64,000 nt of DNA from Microtetraspora malaysiensis (lineage in GTDB: Bacteria; Actinomycetota; Actinomycetes; Streptosporangiales; Streptosporangiaceae). The stretch is taken from contig NZ_BBYJ01000004.1 of the NCBI RefSeq assembly GCF_001528665.1, forward strand, positions 498,472 through 562,471, given 5' to 3'. The notes below the pieces were generated by a model. The model did no database searches and was not told the origin of the DNA. It saw only the letters and a list, made by a program, of their open reading frames with translations. Positions 1-13,598 of the stretch are shown one piece after another. How positions within the stretch are numbered: position 1 is the stretch's first letter; each line of letters begins with the position of its first letter. A program made the translations under genes and the position numbers.

Positions 1-759
1 TCGATCTCGCCGCGGACCGCGCGCTCGACGCTGCGCAGCGAGTTGACGTTCTTGGTCTCGCTGCGGGTGCCCCACTCCGACGCGCCGCGCGGCATGAGCG
101 AGACGTTGACGTCGCAGCGCAGGGAGCCCTCCTCCATGCGCACGTCCGACACGCCGAGCGCGCGCATGACCTCCCGCAGCTCCGTCACGTACGCGCGGGC
201 GACCTCGGGGGCGAGCCGGTCGGTGCCGGGGATCGGCTTGGTGACGATCTCGACCAGCGGGATGCCGGCCCGGTTGTAGTCCACGATGGAGTAGTCGGCG
301 CCGTGGATGCGGCCCGTGGCCCCGCCGACGTGCGTCGACTTGCCGGTGTCCTCCTCCAGGTGGACCCGCTCGATCTCGATCCGCACGGTCTCGCCGTCGA
401 CGACGACGTCGAGGTAGCCGTCGGTGCACAGCGGCTCGTCGTACTGGCTGATCTGGTAGTTCTTCGGCATGTCCGGATAGAAGTAGTTCTTCCGGGCGAA
501 CCTGCACCACTCAGCGATCGTGCAGTTCAGCGCGAGGCCGATGCGGATGGTCGACTCGATCGCCTCGGCGTTCGCGACCGGGAGCGAGCCCGGCAGCGCC
601 AGGCAGACGGGACAGACGTGCGTGTTCGGCGGCGCCCCGAACTCGGTCGGGCAGCCGCAGAACATCTTCGACTCGGTGCCGAGCTCGACGTGCGTCTCCA
701 ACCCCAGCACCGGTTCGAAGCGCTCCAGCGCCTCGTCGTACGGCATGAACGTCTCAGTA

Positions 760-767
<8 letters not shown>
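1..767 (-). CDS. gatB: Asp/Glu-tRNA(Asn/Gln) amidotransferase subunit B (3' part beyond the window)
   Basis: GatB is the tRNA-binding and kinase subunit of the GatCAB complex, which amidates Glu-tRNA(Gln) and/or Asp-tRNA(Asn). About 255 N-terminal residues are visible. They contain the family signature [18 protein letters not shown] near residues 22-40, a CPVC pair about 20 residues later, and the [16 protein letters not shown] block of GatB/PET112 proteins. The ATG at 767 overlaps the gatA stop by 8 bases (ATGGCTGA), which indicates translational coupling. The C-terminal helical and YqeY-like tail lies beyond the window edge. The gene is the last visible member of gatC-gatA-gatB. Confidence 0.96.
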
Positions 768-2273
<1,506 letters not shown>

Positions 2274-2277
<4 letters not shown>

Positions 2278-2573
2278 GCCTCCTCCCCAAGGATCCGGGG
2301 AACGCGGAAGCGGTCGTCCTCCACGGCGGGCGCGCCGGAAAGAGCCTGCTCAGGCGTCAGGCTCGCCCGGACCTCGTCCGGGCGGAAGACGTTGGTCAGC
2401 GGAAGCGCGTGCGAGGACGGCGGGATGTCGTCGGCGGCGACCTCGGCGACGCGGGCCACCGCGGCGACGATCTGGTCGAGCTGGGCGGCGAAGTGGTCGA
2501 GCTCCTCGTCGGCCAGCGCCAGCCTGGACAGCCGTGCGAGGTGAGCGACCTCGTCGCGGGTTATGGCGGACAT
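2274..2573 (-). CDS. gatC: Glutamyl-tRNA amidotransferase subunit C
   Basis: This 99-residue protein matches GatC, the small subunit that wraps around the GatA/GatB interface and stabilises the complex. The N-terminus has the typical [17 protein letters not shown] helix, and the C-terminus has the [16 protein letters not shown] and [10 protein letters not shown] segments. It is the first gene of gatC-gatA-gatB. The 222 bp between it and the 3' end of the GGDEF-EAL gene must hold the operon promoter; I could not assign convincing -35/-10 boxes there. The ATG at 2573 is in the conserved position. Confidence 0.96.
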
Positions 2574-2795
2574 GAGTCGTCGAACCCGTTTCTGGATGGA
2601 GAGTGGACACTGCCATCCTAGAGCTCGTCACCAAGCGTGCCCGACGTTGTCCACAGACCGACGCGCGCCGTCGGCCCGACGACGTCGGCCCTCCGCACGT
2701 CCGGAAGGGCGCCCGCCGGGGACCCGTGGGCGCCCTCGCCACCGGCCCTCCCGCTCCCCTCCCGCCAGGACGGACGCGCCGATCATCGGGCCGGC

Positions 2796-4991
2796 TCAGC
2801 CGCCGGGCGTGAGCCGTACGACGCCTCTGGGACGGCTGGTGAAGGCGGGGCTGAGCCGGGCGCGCAGCCAGACCGTGGTCTCGTCGGCGGGCATGGGCTC
2901 GGCGAGCCACCAGCCCTGGCCCGCGTGACATCCCATGTCGCGCAGCCGGGCGGCGATGTCGCCGGACTCGACGCCCTCGGCGACCGACCGCAGCCCGAGC
3001 GAGCGCACCAGGTCGATGATCGAGCGCACGATCCGCTCGTCGTCGGGTGACTCCGCCAGCCGCCGTACGAACGAACCGTCGATCTTGACCTCCGACACGG
3101 GCAGGCGCTGCAACCGCACCAGGGACGAATAGCCGGTGCCGAAGTCGTCGAGGGCGAGCTGCACGCCCATCCCGGCCAGCGTGCGGATCGTGTCGGCGGT
3201 GTACGCCTGGTCGGTCATCAGGATGCGTTCGGTGACCTCCAGGCGGATCGCCTCGGCGGGCAGCTCCAGCCGTTCCAGTCCCACTTCGAGCTGGTCGGGC
3301 AGCCCCGAGTCGAGCAGGTCGCGCGCGGAGACGTTCACCGAGATCGGCACCTCCAGCCCGGCGTGCCACCACTCGGCCGCCTGGTCGAGCGCCTGGTCGA
3401 TGACGTGCTTGGTGAGCTCGCGCATGAGATACGACTGCTCGGCCAGCGGGACGAACTCCCCGGGCGAGATCGGGCCGCGTACCGGGTGCCACCAGCGCAG
3501 CAGTGCCTCCACACCCTCCACGTGGCCGTCGTCGAGGCTCACCTTCGGCTGGTAGTGCAGCTCCAGCTCGTCCGTGTCGATCGCCCGCCGCAGGTCGCCG
3601 AGCAGGCTCAGCCGTTCGGGCGAGTTGCGGTCCTTGTCGGCGAGATAGAACTCGACGCCGGTGCGGCCCTCCTTCGCGAGGTACATGGCGACGTCGGAGC
3701 GCTGGAGCAGCAGCTCGAAGTCCGGCGCGTCGTCGGGGAAGAGCGCTATGCCGATCGAGGCGTCCAGGTCGAAGGTCATGCCTTCGAGCCGTACCGGTTC
3801 GGTGAGCGCGACGCGGAGCCGCGAGGCGACCTCCTTGGCCGCGTGGGCGTCCCGTATGGACGGCAGCAGCACGGCGAACTCGTCGCCGCCGAGCCGGGCC
3901 ACGACGTCGCCCGGGCGGACGCTGTGGGTGAGCCGGTGGGCCACGATCTGCAGCAGGCGGTCTCCGACGGGGTGCCCGAGGGTGTCGTTGACCTCCTTGA
4001 ACCGGTCGAGGTCGAGCAGCAGCAGGCCGACCCGTTCCCGCTCGCGGGCCTCGGCCAGCGCCTCCTCGGTGCGCAGGATCAGCATCTTGCGGTTCGGCAG
4101 CCCGGTCAGGCCGTCGTGCATGGCCTGGTGGTCGCGTCGCATGGACATGGTGGCGGTGAAGTAGACCGCGGCCAGCGGAGCCACGAACAGCGGGACCAGC
4201 GCGGGCGAGTGGGACATGACCACGACCACCAGCGGCGCCAGCCCGAGCAGCGCGCCGTAAACGAGGGCCTGCGGCCCGATCGAGGCCTTGATCACGCGGA
4301 GCGCCGGCCGCCGCTCGTGCAGGGCGACCGCCGCGGAGACGAGGAGCGCGCGGACCGCGAAGTAGGCGAGGCCCGCGGCGACGATGGCCGGGATGTCCCC
4401 GCCGCGCGGCGTCCACGGCAGAAGTGGAGTGGAACGCACGCCGAACAGGCCGAGCATCACGGCCGCGGCGGTGCAGGCGAGCGTCACCTGCGCGATGTTG
4501 AACGCCACGCGATGCCAGGCCCGGCGGTTGACCAGGCCGCTCACGATCACCGCGACGGCCTGCAGCAGCGCCGCCGTCGGCAGGCCGTAGTGCATCAGCA
4601 CGGCGAAGGTGAACATCGTGGACGTGGGGGTGCCCCCGACCAGGGTCGACGAGCTGACCATGACCGGGCGCAGCTCTCCCAGCACGACCAGGGCGGCCAG
4701 CATCCAGAACAGCGGTGTGCGCCCGATCTGGGCGAGCTCGTCCAGCCCCAGGCGGATCTGGGCCACGACCAGGGCGGTGCACCCGATCGCGGTGACCCCG
4801 GCGAGGTAGCTCCACAGCGGCGAGCCGGGGCGGGGGCCGGTGTCGCGGGTGTCCGCCGGATAACCCGTCGCGGACGAGGAACCGCGCCCCCCGGAGGGCG
4901 AGTTCGCGGGCAGCGAGATCCCGGCCGGAACGGGGATGCGTGAAGACGGCATCACGGAAGCCGGCGCGCGATTACGGGAAGCTGCAGTCAT
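2796..4991 (-). CDS. Membrane GGDEF-EAL protein (cyclic di-GMP turnover)
   Basis: This 731-residue protein probably makes and/or breaks cyclic di-GMP. After a short tail, roughly residues 55-275 are hydrophobic (about seven or eight membrane segments). A GGDEF domain follows, with intact RLGGDEFAV and an RPGD inhibitory site five residues before it. The C-terminal EAL domain has GVEALLRWW, VNVSARDL, DDFGTGYSSL and VAEGVES, so both halves look catalytically competent. The architecture resembles the Streptomyces RmdA/RmdB type (family-level comparison). The frame stays open upstream, but the ATG at 4991 (MTAASRNR) has a G6 ribosome-binding site; the longer start would add an unlikely Arg/Pro-rich tail. 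A hairpin abuts this site. It could act in either direction in vivo. Confidence 0.9.
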   Translation of the reverse strand: MTAASRNRAPASVMPSSRIPVPAGISLPANSPSGGRGSSSATGYPADTRDTGPRPGSPLWSYLAGVTAIGCTALVVAQIRLGLDELAQIGRTPLFWMLAALVVLGELRPVMVSSSTLVGGTPTSTMFTFAVLMHYGLPTAALLQAVAVIVSGLVNRRAWHRVAFNIAQVTLACTAAAVMLGLFGVRSTPLLPWTPRGGDIPAIVAAGLAYFAVRALLVSAAVALHERRPALRVIKASIGPQALVYGALLGLAPLVVVVMSHSPALVPLFVAPLAAVYFTATMSMRRDHQAMHDGLTGLPNRKMLILRTEEALAEARERERVGLLLLDLDRFKEVNDTLGHPVGDRLLQIVAHRLTHSVRPGDVVARLGGDEFAVLLPSIRDAHAAKEVASRLRVALTEPVRLEGMTFDLDASIGIALFPDDAPDFELLLQRSDVAMYLAKEGRTGVEFYLADKDRNSPERLSLLGDLRRAIDTDELELHYQPKVSLDDGHVEGVEALLRWWHPVRGPISPGEFVPLAEQSYLMRELTKHVIDQALDQAAEWWHAGLEVPISVNVSARDLLDSGLPDQLEVGLERLELPAEAIRLEVTERILMTDQAYTADTIRTLAGMGVQLALDDFGTGYSSLVRLQRLPVSEVKIDGSFVRRLAESPDDERIVRSIIDLVRSLGLRSVAEGVESGDIAARLRDMGCHAGQGWWLAEPMPADETTVWLRARLSPAFTSRPRGVVRLTPGG

Positions 4992-5004
4992 CGGTAACAA
5001 ACCC

Positions 5005-5040
5005 CCCAAGAGGCCACTATGGGAGGGTACGGCCTCTGGG
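5005..5040 (-). promoter_or_regulatory. Hairpin abutting the ribosome-binding site of the GGDEF-EAL gene
   Basis: On the transcript of the GGDEF-EAL gene, CCCAGAGGCC (5040-5031) can pair with GGCCTCTTGGG (5015-5005), leaving a 15-nt loop and one bulge. The 3' arm runs straight into the G-rich ribosome-binding site before the ATG at 4991. The pairing could mask that site or act as an attenuator. The fold is seen in the sequence; the regulatory role is inference. Confidence 0.4.
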
Positions 5041-6700
<1,660 letters not shown>

Positions 6701-6721
6701 TTCGGCCCGCCACGACGGCGA

Positions 6722-6762
6722 CTCGGCCGCCGGCGCCCCCCGATGGCGCGCCGGCGGCCGAG
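6722..6762. terminator. Bidirectional hairpin between the cellulase and ligA
   Basis: A perfect 14-bp stem (CTCGGCCGCCGGCG pairing with CGCCGGCGGCCGAG) with a 13-nt loop lies between the converging cellulase and ligA genes. There is no long T tract, as is common for actinobacterial terminators. The position 22 bp after one stop codon and just before the other fits a shared terminator. Confidence 0.75.
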
Positions 6763-6765
6763 AGG

Positions 6766-9036
<2,271 letters not shown>

Positions 9037-9052
9037 TCACCCTGGCGAACAG

Positions 9053-10069
9053 CTACTCGCCCGGGTCCTCACGCAACACCCGGGCCGCCTTCGCGCAGGT
9101 GGCGAGCGCCGCGCGCGCGTACGCGGGGGACGCTCCCGCCAGCCCGCACGCGGGGGTGAGCACCACCTGACGGGCCAGCCGCGCCGGAGCGAAGCCGAGC
9201 CGCCGCCACAGCTCCGTCGCGGGCCTGGCGACCACGCCGATGTCCGGGAGCCGGACATCCGTCCCGGGGACGACCCCGAGCAGGAACGCGATGCCCGCCT
9301 CCACGGCCTCACCGATGTGGTCCTCGTCCCGGCGGCGCAGCAGCGCCGCGTCGAGCGAGACTCCCCGCGCACCCGCCATACGCAGGACCTTGAAGGGGAC
9401 GTTCGGAGCACAGCAGTGGACGATCGGGAAGGGGGCGGAGCCGTTCGACTCGGCCGCGCCGAGCACCGTCTTGAGCCGCTCGGCCGCGGGCGCCGGCTCC
9501 ACCGCGGGCAGCCGCCCGAATCCGGACGCGGTCCGCACCGTTCCGGCGAGCACGCCGGGCAGGCCGGGCTCGTCGACCTGCAGAACGATCTCCGCGCCGG
9601 GCACGCGTCTGCGCACCTCCGCCACGTGCGCGGCCACGCCTTCGGCGAGCGAGTCCACCAGATCGCGTACGGCTCCCGGGTCGGCGAGCGTCTTGTCGCC
9701 GTACCGCAGCTCGACCGCGCCCGCCAGCGTCCACGGCCCGCAGACCTGGACCTTCAACGGACCCGTGTAGCCCTGGGCGACCTCTTCGAGGGCGTCAAGG
9801 TCGCGGGAGAGGTGGTCGCGAGCGCGTTTGAAGTCGCGCCCCGGCCGGTCGGCGAACCGCCACCCGGACGGCTGCACCTCCACGGGCAGCTCCACCAGCA
9901 GCGACGCCGTCCTGCCGATCATGTCCGCGCCGACGCCCCGGCCCGGCAGCTCGGGCAGGTACGGCATCGACAGCTCGCCGAAGACCACGCGGAGCGCCTC
10001 GACGTGGTCGTCTCCTGGATGCGAGCCGACGCCGGTGGCGGCTGCTTCAGCCCAAGGGAAGTCGTTCAC
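9053..10069 (-). CDS. MetE-type C-terminal-domain methionine synthase-like protein
   Basis: This 338-residue protein matches only the catalytic C-terminal barrel of cobalamin-independent methionine synthase (MetE); the N-terminal folate-binding half is absent. Possible zinc ligands are kept: His and Cys in IVHCCAPN and a Cys near the end in LTPACGLAG. Orthologues sit in this position in many actinobacteria (Rv3015c in M. tuberculosis). Short MetE proteins in other organisms can take methyl groups from donors other than methyl-tetrahydrofolate, so the substrate here is uncertain. It starts at GTG 10069 without a ribosome-binding site, 18 bp from the divergent MBL-fold gene, so leaderless transcription is likely. 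Confidence 0.82.
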   Translation of the reverse strand: MNDFPWAEAAATGVGSHPGDDHVEALRVVFGELSMPYLPELPGRGVGADMIGRTASLLVELPVEVQPSGWRFADRPGRDFKRARDHLSRDLDALEEVAQGYTGPLKVQVCGPWTLAGAVELRYGDKTLADPGAVRDLVDSLAEGVAAHVAEVRRRVPGAEIVLQVDEPGLPGVLAGTVRTASGFGRLPAVEPAPAAERLKTVLGAAESNGSAPFPIVHCCAPNVPFKVLRMAGARGVSLDAALLRRRDEDHIGEAVEAGIAFLLGVVPGTDVRLPDIGVVARPATELWRRLGFAPARLARQVVLTPACGLAGASPAYARAALATCAKAARVLREDPGE

Positions 10070-10087
10070 GCCATTAGCTTAGGGAGG

Positions 10088-10720
10088 ATGAGACTCACCA
10101 AACTCGGCCACGCCTGCTGGCGGCTGGAGAAGGACGACGCGACCCTGGTGATCGACCCGGGCGCGTTCAGCGGGGAAGGGCTCCTCGACGGGGCGAACGC
10201 CGTCCTCATCACGCACGAACATTTCGATCACGTCGACACGGACCTGCTGCGTGCCGCGAGCCCGGATCTGGAGATCTGGACCTGCCAGGCGGTGGCGGAC
10301 CAGCTCGGCGAGATCCCGGCGAAGGTCCAGGTCGTGCGGGACGGCGACGCGTTCACCACGGCAGGGTTCGGCGTGAAGGTGATCGGCGAATGGCACGCCC
10401 TCAACCACCCGGACATTCCGGTTGTCCAGAATGTCGGCTTCCTGGTCGACGAGGAGGTGTTCTACCCCGGTGACGCGCTGACCTCGCCGGGCGTGGAGGT
10501 GCCGACCCTGCTCGTCCCCACCAACGCGCCCTGGCTGAAGCTGAGGGAGACGGTGGATTACCTGCGCGAGGTGCGTCCGGCGCGGGCGTACTCGACGCAC
10601 GACGGGCTGGTGAACGAGTTCGGCCAGAAGCTGATCGACGGCTGGCTCGGCGCCGAGGCCGACAAGCAGAAGGCCGACATCCGGCGCGTTCCCGTCGGCG
10701 AGTCCGTCGACCTGGTGTGA
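10088..10720 (+). CDS. MBL-fold metal-dependent hydrolase
   Basis: A 210-residue metallo-beta-lactamase-fold protein of the UlaG/YtnP-like branch. It has the N-terminal strand MRLTKLGHACW, the metal site THEHFDHVD (residues about 41-49), a later conserved His in EWHALNHP, Asp in FYPGDALT and His in STHDGLV. The natural substrate cannot be read from the sequence. The frame is open well upstream, but the homologous N-terminus fixes the ATG at 10088. The AGGGAGG before it has almost no spacing, which suggests a leaderless message or an unusual start. Confidence 0.88.
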   Translation: MRLTKLGHACWRLEKDDATLVIDPGAFSGEGLLDGANAVLITHEHFDHVDTDLLRAASPDLEIWTCQAVADQLGEIPAKVQVVRDGDAFTTAGFGVKVIGEWHALNHPDIPVVQNVGFLVDEEVFYPGDALTSPGVEVPTLLVPTNAPWLKLRETVDYLREVRPARAYSTHDGLVNEFGQKLIDGWLGAEADKQKADIRRVPVGESVDLV

Positions 10721-10745
10721 AGCGACGGTAGCCCACCCCGCCCGT

Positions 10746-10789
10746 GTGCCCGGGCCCGCTCACTCCCGGGCCCGCTCACTCCCGGGCAC
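10746..10789. terminator. Hairpin with tandem repeat between the MBL gene and mnmA
   Basis: GTGCCCGGG (10746-10754) pairs with CCCGGGCAC (10781-10789). The segment between is a tandem duplication of a 16-bp unit (CGGGCCCGCTCACTCC at 10751-10766 and 10767-10782). It lies between converging genes and probably terminates transcription. The remaining 150 bp to the mnmA stop hold nothing I recognise. Confidence 0.55.
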
Positions 10790-10939
10790 GCGGGACCTGT
10801 CCGGGACCGGCGCACCGGCGCTGGGGCACGCGTCCGGCCCCTGGCGATGGGGCATGGTCCGCGCTCGGCACGCCATCGCACCGGACCGCCATGCGGCCCG
10901 CGGCAGCGCCGTACGTCCTCTGGAGTCCGGTGAAGGGAC

Positions 10940-12013
10940 TCAGGACGCCGAGGCGATGGTGGCCGAGCCGATCACGGTGTCGCCGTCGTACAGCACCGCG
11001 CCCTGGCCCGCGGCGACCCCCGTGGCCGGGGCGTCCAGGTGAATGTGCAGGTCGGCGCCGGAGAGCTGGGCACGGCAGCCGTACACCTCACCGTGCGCGC
11101 GCAACTGCACCGTGCCGGCGATCGGCTCTCGCGGCTCGCCCGAAGGGCCGTTCCAGATGGGCCGGGTCGCGACGATCGAGGTGACCTCGAGCGCGGTGCG
11201 CGGGCCGACGGTCACGGTGTTCGAGACCGGCTCGACCGACAGCACGTATCGGGGCCGTCCGTCGGACGCCGGACGATCGATGTGCAGGCCCTTGCGCTGC
11301 CCGACGGTGTAGCCGTACGCGCCCGCGTGGGTGCCGACGACCTCGCCGGAGAGCGCGTCCACGATGGGCCCTTCGGCGGACCCGAGGCGGTCAGCGAGGA
11401 AGGCGCGCGTGTTGCCGTCGGCGATGAAGCAGATGTCGTGGCTGTCCGGCTTGTCGGCCACCGTCAGCCCCCTGCGGGCGGCCTCCTCGCGCACCTGCGC
11501 CTTGGTGGAGTCGCCCAGCGGGAAGATCGCGTGGGAAAGCTGCTCCCTGGTGAGCACGCCGAGGACGTACGACTGGTCCTTGGCCGGATCGACCGACCGG
11601 CTGAGCACACCGTCGACCAGACGCGCGTGATGACCGGTGGCGACCGCGTCGAAGCCGAGCGCGAGCGCCCGATCGAGCACCGCCTCGAACTTGATCTTCT
11701 CGTTGCAGCGCAGGCAGGGGTTCGGCGTACGGCCGGCGGCGTATTCGTTGACGAAGTCCTCGACGACGTCGCGGTGGAACCGCTCGGCCATGTCCCAGAT
11801 GTAGAAGGGGATGCCGATCACGTCGGCCGCGCGCCGCGCGTCCCTGGAGTCCTCGATCGTGCAACAGCCCCGCGCGCCGGTCCGGTATGACTGCGGGTTG
11901 GACGACAGGGCGAGGTGGACGCCGGTGACATCGTGGCCTGCCTCGGCGATGCGAGCGGCGGCCACCGCGGAGTCGACGCCGCCGGACATGGCGGCCAGCA
12001 CACGAAGAGCCAT
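10940..12013 (-). CDS. mnmA: tRNA-specific 2-thiouridylase MnmA
   Basis: MnmA adds sulfur to the wobble uridine (s2U34) of Lys, Glu and Gln tRNAs, using sulfur delivered from a cysteine desulfurase. The 357-residue protein has the PP-loop SGGVDS (about 10-15), the catalytic Cys in [11 protein letters not shown] (about 100) and the partner Cys in [10 protein letters not shown] (about 195). The insert with [12 protein letters not shown] is typical of actinobacterial MnmA. The ATG at 12013 starts directly on the conserved beta-strand. iscS lies upstream on the same strand but is separated by the inverted-repeat cassette at 12.1-13.6 kb, so the two are probably not one transcript here. Confidence 0.97.
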   Translation of the reverse strand: MALRVLAAMSGGVDSAVAAARIAEAGHDVTGVHLALSSNPQSYRTGARGCCTIEDSRDARRAADVIGIPFYIWDMAERFHRDVVEDFVNEYAAGRTPNPCLRCNEKIKFEAVLDRALALGFDAVATGHHARLVDGVLSRSVDPAKDQSYVLGVLTREQLSHAIFPLGDSTKAQVREEAARRGLTVADKPDSHDICFIADGNTRAFLADRLGSAEGPIVDALSGEVVGTHAGAYGYTVGQRKGLHIDRPASDGRPRYVLSVEPVSNTVTVGPRTALEVTSIVATRPIWNGPSGEPREPIAGTVQLRAHGEVYGCRAQLSGADLHIHLDAPATGVAAGQGAVLYDGDTVIGSATIASAS

Positions 12014-12074
12014 AGGCCTTCAGGCTACCCGCCTCCGACGCCCCCTCGATCGGCCGCACACACGACAGCTAGGG

Positions 12075-12248
12075 GGCGCCCCGAGTCCGCGCGAGCACCA
12101 TCAATCATCACGACGCCCAACCATCACGCTCGGGGCGCGGCGGTGTCTGGACTGAGGAACGAGCGGGCTGAGGAACGAGGCCCCGAGTGACGAGGGAAGA
12201 CATCGACTGAAGGCGCCCCGAGCCCGCGCGAGCGAAGCGAGCGCCATA
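12075..12248. repeat. Left arm of an inverted repeat flanking the DUF695-like gene
   Basis: A mosaic repeat about 174 bp long. Positions 12183-12248 are a 66-bp exact inverse copy of 13347-13412, and 12132-12163 (32 bp) inversely match 13436-13467. A third block from about 12093 to 12140 inversely matches about 13517-13565 with two mismatches. The element contains a GGCGCCCCGAG...GCGCGAGC core twice (12075 and 12212), and the core recurs at 19721. There is no open reading frame, so it is not an IS with its own transposase. Confidence 0.85.
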
Positions 12249-12301
12249 AACGCAGCTCCCGCGTTGGCACCCGGCGTGGGGACCTGAAAAGATCGGCGGT
12301 C

Positions 12302-13339
12302 ATGCGACTGTTCGGCCGCAAGAGCGAGCCGGTGGACCCGGCCGAGGCCATAACGGAGTTCTGGACCTGGTGGCGGGACGCCCGTCCCGAGATCGACGCA
12401 CTGGTCGAGGCGGGAGACACCGCGCGCCTCGACGAGACGATCGGCGGGGCCGTCGCCGCGCTGCACCCGTCGCTGGTCTGGGAGATCGTCGCGGGGCTCA
12501 CGGCACCGCGCGCCCTCGTGGTCAGTGCCGCGGGCGACCCCGAGCTGCGCTCCTTCGCCCATCGGTGGGCGCTGGCGGCACCTGCCGACCCCGAGTGGGA
12601 GTTCCATCCGTCGCGCCAGGCTGATCCGCTCGCGGCGGAGTTCACGACGCAGGTCGCGGGCCGGCCGTTCGGCATCGACCGGCTGGTGCTCGGCCTGCGG
12701 GTGCCGCCGGGGACGCCTCGCGTGGACGTTTCCGCATTTCATCCGATATTTCCGGATGTGGATGACGAGACACGGATGGACGTCACCCTTCTCGCCCTCG
12801 ACCGACTGCTCGGCGAGGACGAGGTGGCCCGCTGGGTCGGCGACATCGTGGCGGCCGAGTTCGAGCCGATCGACGCGATCCCCGCGATCCATCTCCCCGC
12901 CGTGGTCGCCGACGTCGCCGACGGTTTCCGCAACGAGCAGTGGGCGCTGCTGGAGGGCCAGACCGCCAGCGGCCGCCCCCTGACCGCCGCCGCGCTCTAT
13001 CCGCTCCGTCCGGTCGATCACCCGCTCTTCGACCAGCACATCGGCGTCACGCTGCCGTACGTGAACGCCGACGAGAACGGGCAGCCCACGGGCGCCTCGC
13101 TCGACGCGCTGCGCGACTTCGAGGAGCGGCTGAGTGCCCGGCTCAAGGCGGACGGCTGTGCCGCCCTCGTCGCACACCTGAGCGCGGAGGGCACCCGGGT
13201 CCTCCACGTCTACGCCGACCCGGCGAGCGACGCCACCAGCCGGATCCAGGAGCTGGTGTCCGGCTGGGACGAGGGCCAAACCTGGATCGACGCCGACAGC
13301 GACCCCTCATGGAGCGCGGTCGCGCACTTCCTGACCTGA
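12302..13339 (+). CDS. Hypothetical protein, DUF695-like C-terminal region
   Basis: A 345-residue soluble protein without a signal peptide or membrane segment. The C-terminal 110 residues (RPVDHPLFDQHIGVTLPY to SWSAVAHFL) resemble DUF695, a family of unknown function often found beside toxin-immunity or other accessory genes. The N-terminal 220 residues contain WTWWRDARPEIDAL and are acidic and helical. The ATG at 12302 starts MRLFGRKSE. The gene stands alone, points opposite to mnmA and iscS, and is bracketed by the inverted repeat. I cannot give a biochemical role. Confidence 0.78.
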   Translation: MRLFGRKSEPVDPAEAITEFWTWWRDARPEIDALVEAGDTARLDETIGGAVAALHPSLVWEIVAGLTAPRALVVSAAGDPELRSFAHRWALAAPADPEWEFHPSRQADPLAAEFTTQVAGRPFGIDRLVLGLRVPPGTPRVDVSAFHPIFPDVDDETRMDVTLLALDRLLGEDEVARWVGDIVAAEFEPIDAIPAIHLPAVVADVADGFRNEQWALLEGQTASGRPLTAAALYPLRPVDHPLFDQHIGVTLPYVNADENGQPTGASLDALRDFEERLSARLKADGCAALVAHLSAEGTRVLHVYADPASDATSRIQELVSGWDEGQTWIDADSDPSWSAVAHFLT

Positions 13340-13346
13340 CAGTGCC

Positions 13347-13598
13347 TATGGCGCTCGCTTCGCTCGCGCGGGCTCGGGGCGCCTTCAGTCGATGTCTTCC
13401 CTCGTCACTCGGAGTCGCTCGTCCCTCGCTCCCCACTCGTTCCTCAGTCCAGACACCGCCGCGCCCCTCGCGGAGTCGCTCGTTCCGCAGCCCACTCGCT
13501 CCTCAGTCGGGGCACGGCCGCGCCCCGAGCGTGATGGTTGGGCATCGTGACGATTGATGGTGCTCGCGCGGGCTGGGCGTCGTGATGAGTGATGGTGC
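13347..13598. repeat. Right arm of the inverted repeat flanking the DUF695-like gene
   Basis: Inverse counterpart of 12075-12248, starting 7 bp after the DUF695-like stop codon. It is longer than the left arm because degenerate sub-blocks around CTCGTTCCTCAG and GGAGTCGCTCGT are repeated here. The 66-bp block at 13347-13412 is exactly identical in inverse orientation. The arm runs into the 3' end of iscS, so it may also serve as a terminator for the converging genes. Confidence 0.85.
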
